Part shown: positions 34,958-44,876 of the stretch, one piece after another
Numbering within the stretch: position 1 is the first letter of the stretch
How the letters are laid out: every line of letters begins with the position of its first letter
Source: Isoetes taiwanensis
Lineage: Eukaryota > Streptophyta > Lycopodiopsida > Isoetales > Isoetaceae
DNA: 64,000 nt
NCBI GenBank assembly: GCA_021234155.1
Contig: JAJEKV010000004.1
Coordinates: 372,001-436,000, forward strand
Reading direction: 5' to 3'
The notes under the pieces: model-generated
Told to the model about the DNA's origin: nothing
The model's database searches: none
The model's input: the letters and a program-made list of their open reading frames with translations, nothing else
Made by a program: the position numbers and the translations under genes

Positions 34958-35005
34958 GAAGGCAAAAGGGGGAGAAAAAAAAAGTCTCCCCTATTTCAAT
35001 ATTGT

Positions 35006-35117
35006 GGGGGAAGGGGAGTTGGTTTCCCTTTCTGGGTGCCGGTGACCCGCTCCCGGCTACCGCCGGTCGCGGGACCCCACCGGACACCCGGAAAGGGGTC
35101 CCAACTACCCTTCCCCC
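35006..35117. repeat. GC-rich foldback palindrome abutting the recombinase element
   Basis: GGGGGAAGGGGAGTTGG at 35006-35022 is answered by CCAACTACCCTTCCCCC at 35101-35117. Inside these arms CCCTTTCTGGGTGCCGGTG pairs with CACCGGACACCCGGAAAGGG. The unpaired centre is about 25 bp. The left arm begins on the base after the recombinase element's inverted repeat. Confidence 0.8.
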
Positions 35118-35260
35118 ATACAGAGGCGCCATTAAGCACAGAGGCGTATAGAAGTTAAGGCGCACAGAGGCGCCACATAGAGGCACACAGAGATTAAGGC
35201 GCACAGAGGTACGATTAAACCTAGAAGCGCCCTGCAAAGTCAGCATCTCTGGCATCTTCG
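35118..35260. repeat. Dispersed CACAGAGGCG repeats
   Basis: Variants of GCACAGAGGCG and GGCACACAGAG occur about seven times in 140 bp. One copy (35181-35196) matches the left flank of the recombinase element. Confidence 0.65.
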
Positions 35261-35927
35261 ACAAAGTCGGCATCTCTGGTATCTTCGCTCATCTCCAGCA
35301 TCTTCAGCTAAGCTCTAACATCTCTGGCTATGTTCTTTTTTAGCTGCTGCCCGAAACAGATGCATCCCTTGTCTATTTCCAATATTATCCCTCTTAATTT
35401 CAATCTTAGCAAGGGAGATATAGTTACTGCCTCAAAATCGCCCTTGCCGAGACACAAAACCTGCTGCTGCTCAGAATTTGCACAAAATTTGACGATTCAA
35501 GCTCAACTATGGAGTGGGCATCCACGATGCAACACTTCGGAAGTAGGATTAGAGCCATGCCTGAAATGAACAGTCCCAAAAGTATGTACCAAATTTTAAA
35601 GGCGGGGTAAAAATTAATATATTACAAAAAATTTATCGCGGCGGTTCTCTTTCCCAATATTCATGTTATCAGTCACTTACATAAGGCTAAGGATCACATA
35701 CGGGCTATAGATTTCTCTTATAGAAGTCACTTATAGATTAAAGATCTGCTTTGATCATGGATCAATTCGAAGACACGCGGGATTTGAACCCGTGTTTGCC
35801 TTGTGTTTTCGTGCCCATAGGATACATGGGGGTTGTTGTCGACGACCATGGGATTCCCACTATTTTTCCATTTGATTATAGCAATGTTCTGCAACTTCTC
35901 ATTTCTTTCTAGTTCTTTGTATATTTG
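35261..35927. other. Intergenic DNA with a tRNA T-arm-like sequence
   Basis: At 35774-35793 the minus strand reads CACGGGTTCAAATCCCGCGT, a perfect T-stem-and-loop shape. No matching D-arm or anticodon arm could be placed upstream, so this is not called as a tRNA. Two short repeats of CATCTCTGG(C/T)(A/T)TCTTCG lie near 35245-35290. Confidence 0.35.
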
Positions 35928-36245
35928 CACCATCCGATGGTAGTCAATGGGTTTTGAGCCTGGGTGGGGGTCGCCGAGAACCAATGGCTTGACCATTAGG
36001 CCACCAACGCGATGGATATCTTTTTCATTTTCATTTCATTTCTTCTTCTTTTTTTTTTTTTTGCACTATCCGATAGTAGTCAGTGGGTTTCGAGCCTCGG
36101 GTGGGGGTCGCCCATAACCAATGGCTTGACCACTAGGCTGCCAGCGCGATGTATATCGTTTTTTTTTTTTCCCAGTCATTGGGTTTTGAGCCTGGGTGGG
36201 GGTCGCCCATAATCAATGGCTTAACCACTAGACCAACATCGCGAT
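35928..36245 (-). repeat. Three tandem tRNA-related (SINE-like) units
   Basis: Units at about 35928-36013, 36062-36150 and 36174-36245 each read, on the minus strand, an A-box-like GGCCTAATGGTCAAGCCATTGG (shown in parts: CTA(A/G)TGGTCAAG and CCATTGGTT), then CGACCCCCACCC, then a B-box-like GGCTCGAAACC. The middle unit has the best B box (36096-36086). T-rich spacers separate the units. They lack a cloverleaf and look like a SINE head that has multiplied locally. Confidence 0.55.
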
Positions 36246-36301
36246 GATTTTCATTACTTATTTATGTATTCATTACTTATTTTTGGCACCGCACAAAAAA
36301 A

Positions 36302-38420
36302 ATGGAGACAATAGGTGACATCTCAAAAGAAGATCTTTTGAACTGGATAAAGGAACTCTATAGTACTCCTGAGGTGGAACAAATACTGTTTGAAGGAGAG
36401 CCTAAAGAAATATTCTCTGTGGCAGATGTGGAATGTGCACTACGGAAAATGAACAATGGCAAAGCTAGCGATTCAAACGGGCTTTCGATTGAATTGCTTA
36501 AGTGGGGAGGAGATAAACTCCATATGCTCTTAGCTAATTTATGTAATGAATGCCTTATAAAGGGCAATTTTCCAGGTGATTGGTGTATTAATAGGACCAT
36601 TCCTATCTATAAGTCTGGAAGCAAGAATGAAGTGAAGAACTATCGAACAATCTTGGTAAGCAATGTTTTTGCTAAACTCTTTGCATCTATGTTGGAGAAC
36701 AAAATTTCTTCTTGGGCTGATAAACATGATAATAGAGCTATTGGATAGGCAGGTTTTCGAAGTAATTACTCAACATTAGATCATCTAGCTACTTTGTGAG
36801 TAATGACAGAAGGAGCAAAAGGCTCTGGAAATAAAAGGTATGTGGCCTTTATTGATTTAACAAAAGCATTTGACAGGGTTAGTAGAAAAGAGTTTGCTTT
36901 GAGACTAAATGATCTTAGTATCCCAGATGAATTGAAAAATGCTGTAGCTTGTTTGTATAAACAGGTCCTAGTAGAGCTCTCTTTTCCATTCGCTGGAACA
37001 AAAAAGTTGCAAACACAATTGGTGTAAAACAAGGATGTCCCTGCTCCCCTACCCTCTTCGGCTTATTTATTGATGAGCTAGAGAGCTGGTTGGCCAGACT
37101 TGGTGGTGTTGGAGTTAGACTTGGGAAGTATATTATTCAGCTTTTGTTATGTGCAGATGACATAGTACTAATCTCCAAAACAGCAAGCGGTTTACAGCAG
37201 CATTTAAATGTTCTAGATGCTTTTTGCGCTGAAAAGCGATTATCCATAAATACAGATAAATAAAAAATTATGGTGTTCGGGGGGCATGATACCGCAATTT
37301 TCTCTATTGGAGGAATACCTTTACAGAAAGTAAGTGAGTATAAATATCTTGGAATTGAAGTATCACAGAATTATAGATGGAATGTGGCAGCACAAAAGAG
37401 GGCTTCAGGAGGCATGCAGGCATTATACAATATGCTTCATCAGTGTAAAATCAATAATTTTGATCACTGGAAGTTGAGATGATTGCTATATGGTGTTCAA
37501 GTGAAACCAGTGATCCTTTATGGTAGTCCCATTTGGGGGGCAGGATTATCAAAGAAGAGCTGGAATGAAATTGAAAAGGTTCAAAAGAGGTTTTTGCTCA
37601 TAGAATTTGGGGCGAAACCCCAAACACCATATGAAATGTTGTTGGCAGAGGCAGGCATGCTTCCACTTGAGGTAGAAGCTCTTTGCAGGACTATGTCAAT
37701 AATATACTTGCTATGGATGGTGATCGATACCCTAGATTGGCTTTAGAGCAATCCACTGTTAAAGGTTGGTATTCGGAGGTCAAACATTGGGCAGAAAGAT
37801 GGCTAGGTGCAATCTGGCCTGTCTCGCTTAAGTTCATGGAAGTTCACGCACAGGTTTCTGAAATAGTTGTCAAGAAAATGTGGATATTGGAGTCAGAAAA
37901 AGAGGTTAAAAAATAGTTTTACCTAACAAATGTCAATGACTTGCAGGAATACAAAGAACAGAAGTATCTCTTATCCAATATTGATAGGAAAAGACGGATG
38001 CTTATTTCTCAATGACGAGTGTCATCGCATACACTCCATATAGAGACTGGAAGGTGGACTGGTACTCCTCGTAATCAGAGATTGTGTCCTGCATGTCTAG
38101 AGCTAGAAATTGAAACAGAGGAGCATGCTTTCCTGAGCTGTGCTTCTTATGCACATATTCGTGATGTCTATGATATCCAGGTAACCTCTTTAAAAGATCT
38201 TTTTGATATACCAGCACATCTTTTAAGCTCGTATATGAAGGCCGTTTGGCAAGAAAGAAAAGACATAATGAATCTATTTGAGTTCATGAAAGATTTTGAG
38301 TTAATGTGCTCTGGATTGAGCGTCTTGAACAATAAATCTTGTATCTTTTTGCCATAGAGGCCTGGGGGTCTAAATGGCTTGATCAATATATTTATATTTA
38401 TATATTTATTATTATTATTT
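36302..38420 (+). mobile_element. LINE non-LTR retrotransposon, 5'-truncated and decayed
   Basis: ORF2 is readable from the linker (LLNWIKELYSTPEVE) through ALRKMNNGKASD, KSGSKNEVKNYRTILVSN, YVAFIDLTKAFDRVS, KQGCPCSPTLFGLFIDELES and the catalytic block, here CADD instead of YADD. It continues through SEYKYLGIEVS and KPVILYGSPIWGAG to the C-terminal TLHIETGRWTGTPRNQRL with its Cys/His tail (CPACLEL, HAFLSC). In-frame stops include TAG at 36746 and TGA at 36799 and 37480, plus a shift near 37020. The 3' end carries the family hairpin at 38351-38378 (GCCAT, AGGCC TGGG GGTCT, ATGGC) and an ATTTAT/ATT microsatellite tail. The element is 5'-truncated just after a T-rich region. Confidence 0.9.
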
Positions 38421-38695
38421 CCTTAGTACGATAAGACATAGATGACGGGAATCTCATGGTAGTCGAACAGCAAACCATGTATCATAAGGGCACATAATAG
38501 ATACCTGTAAAAGGCAAAGAATGCGTACCTCATTTGAAGTCCAGTTTTTATCTTCTTTTTGCAAGACATACACAGAGGAGGATTGAGAAAATTTTACATG
38601 TGATACTTGTAAAAGAAGAAGAGGACATATCTTTTAAAGTATTGATGTTTAAGTTGCGTGATCTGCATAAAAGAAGATCAAGAAAACGTACCTCA

Positions 38696-41098
38696 TTAGT
38701 ACAACAACTCCTTGTAGACGATATTTGTAGTGCACCTCGTAGTGTTCTCTGGTGAAAGGAGGATGAGCGCATCTTGTCTTGTCCGCATGCGTGTAAGTGC
38801 AGTGTATAGTTGGCCATGTGCGAATACATTAGTACGAAGGTCGACGATGACGCGATCCAATGTTAATCCTTGACAGCTGTTGAAGGTGGTCGCATAAGAC
38901 AATCGAAGGGGTAATTGCCGCATGTGAATGGTCCAGGGCCGGTTCTCTGGATGATAAAAGAAGTCGGTCCTGGAGATTGGGTAGGTGCATGCATCCTCCT
39001 GATTTGCCTCATCTAATACTTTTACCATCACAAACTTTTCGTGCATTGACACGATCATAACTCTCGCATTTTTCACCAGACCCTTTTCCATGTCTAGTCA
39101 TTTCATAACGTCGCATATAGCACCTACCTTAAGTTTGAGTTCATGGTTAGATATTCCAGAATGTGTGAAGTTATTAAGGAAATCTGATGTGGCATAGGGG
39201 TGGTCATGTATGATTTCGTCTTGTTCAGTGATATGATCATGGCTGTAATATGGTTTATCACGATTAGGAACTCTACTAAGAATGCGATCATTGAAACTAT
39301 CAACACTTTTATTAATTGGTGACAAAATGTTGCGTTTCTTGCATGCTGTAGAATCTCGAAGGACGTCGGATGGATAGAGAAAGTCAATGCTATCTTGCAC
39401 GCTAGTAGTTACGTTGAAGATATCCAACGAGACTGTGGATTCTTCCCAATTCTCTCCTATCTTATCAACAAAACGCATCAGTTCAGGGTCATGTGCATTA
39501 CGTATTGGTTGTTCCAATCTCAGCACACGAAAACTTTGCCACAGTGGCGAGGATTTTATGGACGCATTATATGCTGCATTCCTTCCTCCTCCCTTGACAA
39601 CAGGCGCGACCTGTCTGAAATCTCCAGCACCAATAAAGTGTTCGCCACCAAAGGGAAGACTATTTCTATATAGTCTTTGCAATAGATGATGCGCGCTTTC
39701 TATGACAGCTTTGTTAGCCATTGGAAATTCATCCCAGATAAGTACCTTAGCCACAATAAGTAGATCTGCTACTCCAGAATCACGTTCTATCATTGAGTGA
39801 AGGCTCGCGTTATTTTCTTCCACGGGGATTTGAAACAACAAGTGGGCTGTTCGTCCCCCTGGGTACTGGAGAGCGGCTAATGTTGTCTTACCACATGGAA
39901 GCACCATACCTTTGTTGCCTCGTATAGATAGGCATACGCAATTCAACAAGAAAGTCTTTCCTCTGCCAGCTTTTTCGTCGATGAATATGGGTTGGTTACT
40001 TTTTGATAATTCTAACCATTCACGAATGAAAATGTATATTTCCTGTTGGTCATTATTCATTATTTTTTTCATTTGCAACACAGTATCTAAATACCTCTCA
40101 TGGTCGGAAAATTTATGTAATTCATACATGATATTTCTTCCGAGACGAGGTTGTAGTTGTAGACCAAATGCCATGATGTTAGTACTATGTTGTGTTAGAA
40201 TATTGTTGATTAAATGAAGAGATTCATTGAAAGCGGTTGTCTCATCATTTGAATATTCATCTAATAAGTCCACACTGATCGGTATTTTGAACTTGGTCCA
40301 TAGCTCAATTGCTGGACCTTGATCAAGCAATAGCATGGCAAAAAGGAATCGCAGTTGTATGGGACCCAATGATAGGGAAACAACTTCGTCCATGACTAAT
40401 ATTGCCTCTCTATGTGCTGTGAGCAATCCTTCTGCCTCTGCAGCTTGCTGATATGTCTCATATTGTTGTTCATTAACAATTTTCAGCTCATCCCATGTTC
40501 TCGCAGGGCGATGTAGCAGGATTTGTCTCGGATAGAATGCTTCTCCTACTCGAGGTAATAGCAATCGTATCCTACATATAATTGGTTGCCTGACCCTCTT
40601 CTTCACTATGTTCCTCGTAAACCCCGCCCGCTCTTGTTCCACATGTGTTCCAGATTCGATTGCCAATGCTGGATTGTATACAGTCATTGTATGTTGTTCA
40701 TAATATTCAATGTATGTGAAGGCATCAAATTCAAGGCATACAGGGCGTAAGAAATATCTATCTAACAAAGATCTTGTGTTTGGATGTGGTAGATGCAGGG
40801 GTAGGCATTTTACGACATGAGACTTACTTGTTATTTCATATGACATTGTTCTCCATGCAGCTTCTGTGGCTGATAGATAACGTGCCCTCAAATAATCTTG
40901 TATTTCATCTCTAGGAAGTCCCTTAGCAGCTGTTCAGGTGGAGTGGTATTTTTTATTTGATCATTGTTCATCGAAGAGGATTCTGCAACCGTTTCATGTT
41001 CATTGCCTAAAGAAGATGGTATAGAAGTTGAGTGTCTATTCTGGGTTACTTGAAAACTGGCATGCCTTGTAAATATAACCATAAAGATAAGAGAATAC
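38696..41098 (-). pseudogene. Helitron helicase half (PIF1-like)
   Basis: The main frame (40891-39098) starts just after EIQDYL with RARYLSATEAAWRTM, the usual entry to the helicase half. Walker A is degenerate but recognisable as IDEKAGRGKTFLLN. Walker B is LIWDEFPMANK, followed by FIGAGDFRQVAPVVKGG and LRLEQPIRN. A stop-separated tail (39091-38696) gives SYATTFNSCQGLTLDRVIVD and LYTALTRM, motifs V and VI. Upstream, 41098-40900 is in shifted frames and joins the Rep half across the TIR element. In working Helitrons this 5'-to-3' DNA helicase unwinds the element during rolling-circle transposition. Confidence 0.88.
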
Positions 41099-41264
41099 AT
41101 GGAAGTCGCATTTAATTAAAGTGGGACAAATCTCGAATTTTGGGACTCAGACTGAAAATGGGACTCATACTCAATTTTTTTTTGAATTGAGTGCTTGAAT
41201 AGAATTGTGTCTTAATAAAACAACAATAACATTTACAAACAACAAACCGAGAAAATAAGGGGAG

Positions 41265-41560
41265 ATGGTGAAAAGGTTTGAAGGGGGTCGGAGGGTGGGC
41301 AAGAGGCAAGTAGAGAGGGGGAGGAGGATGGGCAAGAGGCAATGGAGGGGGGGGGATGGGAAAGAGGCAACTGGAGAGGGGAAGAGGATGGGAGAGAGGC
41401 AACTGGAGAAGGGAAGGAAGATGGGCAAGAGGCAACTGGGGAAGGGAAGCAAGATGGGCAAGAGGCAACTGGGGAGGGGCAAAGAAAGGGGGAGGAGGAT
41501 GGGCAAAGGGGCAAATGGGAAGGAGAGAGAAAGGGCAAAGGGGGCAAAGATGGGAAATGG
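41265..41560. repeat. Purine-rich minisatellite
   Basis: About eight imperfect units of 30-36 bp built on GATGGGCAAGAGGCAACTGG. All-purine stretches on the plus strand give long Gly/Arg/Lys frames on one strand and Pro/Ser/Leu frames on the other; these are composition artefacts. Confidence 0.9.
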
Positions 41561-41952
41561 GCAACCTTTAGTAATTATAATCAATATAATTATAATAATC
41601 AATATAATTAATAAATATAATTAACATTATTATAATTAATTAAAAAAAAACAATATATATAAAAAAAACAATTATATTCTCGACTAGTGGGGCGAGAAGC
41701 CGCCCACAAAATCAGACTAAAAAAACTGCCAGAAGCGCCCAGAAGCTTCTAGTTCTTGTATCCTCTGTTTTGTTTGCACATCGGCCTTCCAAATCTTTGG
41801 CCATTTTGGCTGTTTTTCCTCCTTTCTGTGTACAGCGTTGCCCATCCTCGCGTGATGCTCCTAAAGAGCCCAGTCCGGCCTCTGGGCTTACTTTAGGCTG
41901 AGCCTGGCAGCAAATCCGGCAGCTCTTTGCTGCTTCAAACTCCTTTTGAGCT

Positions 41953-42945
41953 CGGTATCAGAATCAGAAGAAGAATGGCAATGCAGAGTGCCAGATCCAG
42001 TGTGTCAAACATCACGCTCGTATGCCAGGCCACACGATTTCCCAACCCATGCTATTCATCTCTGATATCGCAGGGAATCGGCGGATCGGCGCATTCGCAG
42101 CAACTTGTGGGGGTTTCAATCTCTGTTGCATTCCAAGGCGTAAACCAAAGCCAGGGCCTTTCGCAGCAGCTGCTACAGAAATCTGCTTCAGATATCAAGC
42201 TGGCTGCAGTGGCGAGAGATTGCGCAGAGCCGTTGGGTTATTTCAAATATTGGCTAGGAAATCGAATGGGGGGAATCCGATGGTGAAGAGTATGTTGGCG
42301 CAGGTTGCATCGGTGGAGCCGCTGATCAGCAACGCAATGTCTATGGTAGCTGCATTTGCTGTGTATGGGGATAATCCAGTGCACTGGAAGCCGCCCTCAT
42401 CTCACAGAAGAAAAATGGCCGAAGAATCCCAATCGGAATCCCAAAAAAAAAATCAGAATCAGAAGAATCACAATCAGATGCAGAGTATTACCCTTCGTGG
42501 ATGCATGCCCATGACCGCATCCGCATGCACGCACAGAAATAGCTGTAGCTCATCTTCCATAGCTCAGTACCAGGCTCATTTTTGTGTCTTTGACCCTTAA
42601 ATCGCTCGCATTGGTCTCGCAGTCTCGGATTCCAAGACACAGAATGGAAATGCCTTGATTGTTGCGCTCTTAGACCTTATAGTCTTTTCCTTTCCATTCG
42701 GTAGATCTAACAAGCAGTTGGGCTGTTTTTTTTTCTTGATGATTTAAGCTGCTTTGGTTTGCTGGATCGACTTGTAAACACAGACAATGTAAGGAACATA
42801 CCCTTCATGGAGCAAACGATGGATCCTCTGGCTTGAACGGGCAAATCGGCCAAGCCGAAATTGATTAGCAAGCCGGTGGGAGCTATGGCATTGGGAGCTT
42901 CTTCCAAGTGGTACAAAGGAACTTCTGTCTCAAAGGTATGTACCA
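41953..42945 (+). other. Possible captured host-gene exons inside the TIR element
   Basis: Starting at ATG 41975, a 103-residue frame opens MAMQSARSSVSNITL and is Ser/Gln-rich, resembling an organelle-targeting leader. An overlapping frame (42022-42600) is longer but has an implausible start. Near 42840-42940 a further open stretch, KLISKPVGAMALGASSKWYK then GTSVSK, ends at a good donor (GGTATGT). GC content is higher than in the surrounding element. I do not recognise the protein; capture of host exons by a non-autonomous element is inference. Confidence 0.3.
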
Positions 42946-42948
42946 AAT

Positions 42949-43140
42949 TTTAAAATTCAAGCATGGGCGGAAAAAACAGGCGGGGTATTAGAAAAAAAAG
43001 GGGGTAAAATAATACGTTGAAAAAGAAAGTGTAAAATAAATGATTTTAAAATTCAAGCATGGGCGGGAAAAAAAGGCGGGGTATTAGAAAAAAAGGGGTA
43101 AAATAATACGTTGAAAAAGAAAGTATAAAATAAATGCTAA
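42949..43140. repeat. 94-bp tandem duplication
   Basis: TTTTAAAATTCAAGCATGGG, an AGGCGGGGTATTAG block and AAATAATACGTTGAAAAAGA occur twice at about 94-bp spacing. Part of the same sequence (TATGTACCAAATTTTAAA, GGCGGGGTA) also occurs near 35582. Confidence 0.85.
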
Positions 43141-43540
43141 TAATATAGGATTATATTTTGACGTGTCCCCAATTTCTCCTTTTATGTGTGTACTATTATG
43201 TTCACACGTTAAACATTATATTGCCATGGTGCACGTTTTCTAGGCATATATTCTTATTCTAAGGTAAAAATTTAACTTTGCGAAGATCATGATATATTTT
43301 ACACCTTGTTTAATCCATTTTGAAGGTTCAAGACACAAAATGGGGACAAGTACGTATTAATAGGTCTAATGCATATTAATAGATTTAATGCATAGGCCTA
43401 ATAGGCTCTCATAGGTTTAATGCACATGTTTACATTGGTTTAATTATTTCAATGTGCTTTCATAGGGATATTACATAAATTTACATTTTATAATGTATAG
43501 CTTTCATAGATTTAATGCATAGGTTTAGATTGGTTTAGAT

Positions 43541-44036
43541 TGCGAGTCGAGAAAGGCCCTCAGACTTGCGTTTTTCACTCTGAGCTGCCTTTCTCCACTC
43601 GCGAGTCGAGAAAGGCCATTAGAGGGGCCTTGAGGGTCTTTCTCGACTCGCGAGTTGAGAAAGGCCCTCAAAAATTTTTTTTTCTAGTTAAAAAAAAGGA
43701 AAAAAAAAAGTTTTTTTTTTGCTCTGAGCTACGTTTCTCGAGTCGCGAGTTGAGAAAGGCTGTTAGAGGGGCCTTGAGGGTCTTTCTCGACTCGCGAGTC
43801 GAGAAAAGTCCTCAACAAGCTTTTTTTTGTTTTTTTTCCTACACACCTGCCTTTTCCACAGAATTGGCCCACAGACTTGAGTTTTTCACTCTGAGTGCGT
43901 TTTCGCTCTGAGCCACTTTTCTCGACTCGCGAGTCGAGAAAGGCCATCAGAGGGGCCTTGAGGGTCTTTCTCGACTCGCGAGTCGAGAAAGGCTCTCAGA
44001 AGGGCCTTACGGCCTTTCTCGACTCGCGAGTCGAGA
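43541..44036. repeat. Array of perfect TCTCGACTCGCGAGTCGAGA palindromes
   Basis: Seven full palindromes and one half-site lie at about 43542 (half), 43593, 43642, 43736, 43786, 43921, 43970 and 44018. The core CTCGACTCGCGAGTCGAG is self-complementary over 18 bp; the best copies extend to 24 bp with flanking TTT/AAA. They come in pairs 49-50 bp apart, separated by AAAGGCCAT(C/T)AGAGGGGCC and TTGAGGGTCTTT. Decayed relatives occur at 44500 and 44725. Long frames through the array (FLDSRVEKGPQ repeats) follow from the repeat and are not treated as genes. Confidence 0.92.
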
Positions 44037-44617
44037 AGGGGCCTCAGACCTACATTCTTCAGAAATGGCCCTTAGAACTGGTTGTCTTCTTATTTGTATT
44101 GTCTGTAGCATCACTTGCATTCCTTGATTTTGCCTTTCCCGATATAGATCGCGAAGAGAAAGGACATGATCGGGAGCCATGAAAAGACCCGTTCATTGAG
44201 AAAAGAGGACGAGAAGAGGTTGATGACATGCATTGGTCAGGCTAGCGTGTTTAGATTCTCTTCAAGTTGCTCTTGTGACTTGGAACACCTCAGACCTTTC
44301 TCTGCATGCTGTTTGTTCCCAGTAGGTGGTCTGTGTGCGAAGATGATGTAATATTTGTATCAGCCCGACCATCATGGTATCTTCAACCATTGTAAAATAC
44401 AATGTAATAAAATTATTTATGAATAAAAATTCATGGCAGATCAGCACTTTGTTTACAGAGAGATAGCATTTTCATTGGTTTGAGTTGCACTCTTTATCTT
44501 CTCGACTCGCTAATCTAGAAAAGTAGACCACGTAATTTTCCTTAACATTTTTTTTTCACAAAGGAAAACAAGCATCTTCTAAAGCAATAAGGCGGTTTTA
44601 AAAGATTTCCTCGTCCT

Positions 44618-44876
44618 TTTCGTATAAAATAACAGGGTTCCAAAAAAAAGTGGGAATGGAATGAGACCCACTTTGGTTTCAATCTGTAATGAATTTCCTT
44701 TGTTTGAGTTGTATTGTTCTTGTTCTCGACTCGATATCCAAGAAAACTAGGAGAAAGCTCGAACCCACACTAAGAGACAAATATTCGAATTATGGACAGT
44801 TTTCGAGTCGGAGTTCTCCTTTTTGTGTAAAATAACAGGGTTCCGAAAAAAAGTGGGAATGGAATGAGACCCACTT
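44618..44876. repeat. Duplicated right-end sequence of the TIR element
   Basis: AAAATAACAGGGTTCC and GTGGGAATGGAATGAGACCC occur at about 44624-44675 and again at 44824-44876. Only the second copy continues into the terminal inverted repeat. Confidence 0.85.

Larger units (their letters stand above)
29657..35005 (-). mobile_element. Tyrosine-recombinase (Crypton-like) element bounded by terminal inverted repeats
   Basis: The left end ACAATATTGAAATAGGG (29657-29673) is answered by CCCCTATTTCAATATTGT at 34988-35005. Inward, GACTTTTTT and a GCC-x-TCGTTT-type block are also shared, with a 9-10 bp indel, so the inverted repeat extends about 45 bp. Between the repeats lies a single multi-exon gene for a tyrosine recombinase on the minus strand, plus a later 2.16-kb LTR insertion; without it the element is about 3.2 kb. 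The extreme end contains the palindrome CAATATTG. Another palindrome, GGTGACACGTGTCACC, lies at about 29704-29719. No simple target duplication flanks the inverted repeats. A 12-base identity extending to 15 of 16 (AGGCACACAGAG-x-TTA) occurs at 29641-29656 and 35181-35196. Known Cryptons lack inverted repeats, so the class is unusual. Confidence 0.7.

Noticed and set aside
35772-35795. tRNA gene on the minus strand
   Set aside because: A perfect T-arm is present, but no D-arm, anticodon arm or acceptor stem could be placed.
38423-38426. CTAA as the definite Helitron 3' terminus
   Set aside because: The next base is not T and no GC hairpin lies just upstream, so the boundary is only approximate.
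41112-41624. Pro/Ser/Leu frames (minus) and Gly/Arg/Lys frames (plus) of 100-150 codons
   Set aside because: They are translations of a purine-rich minisatellite in several frames, with no start context or splice sites.
43540-44182. Repeat protein with FLDSRVEKGPQ units
   Set aside because: The reading frame follows from the palindrome array; stop-free reading occurs on both strands and the spacing keeps no single frame.
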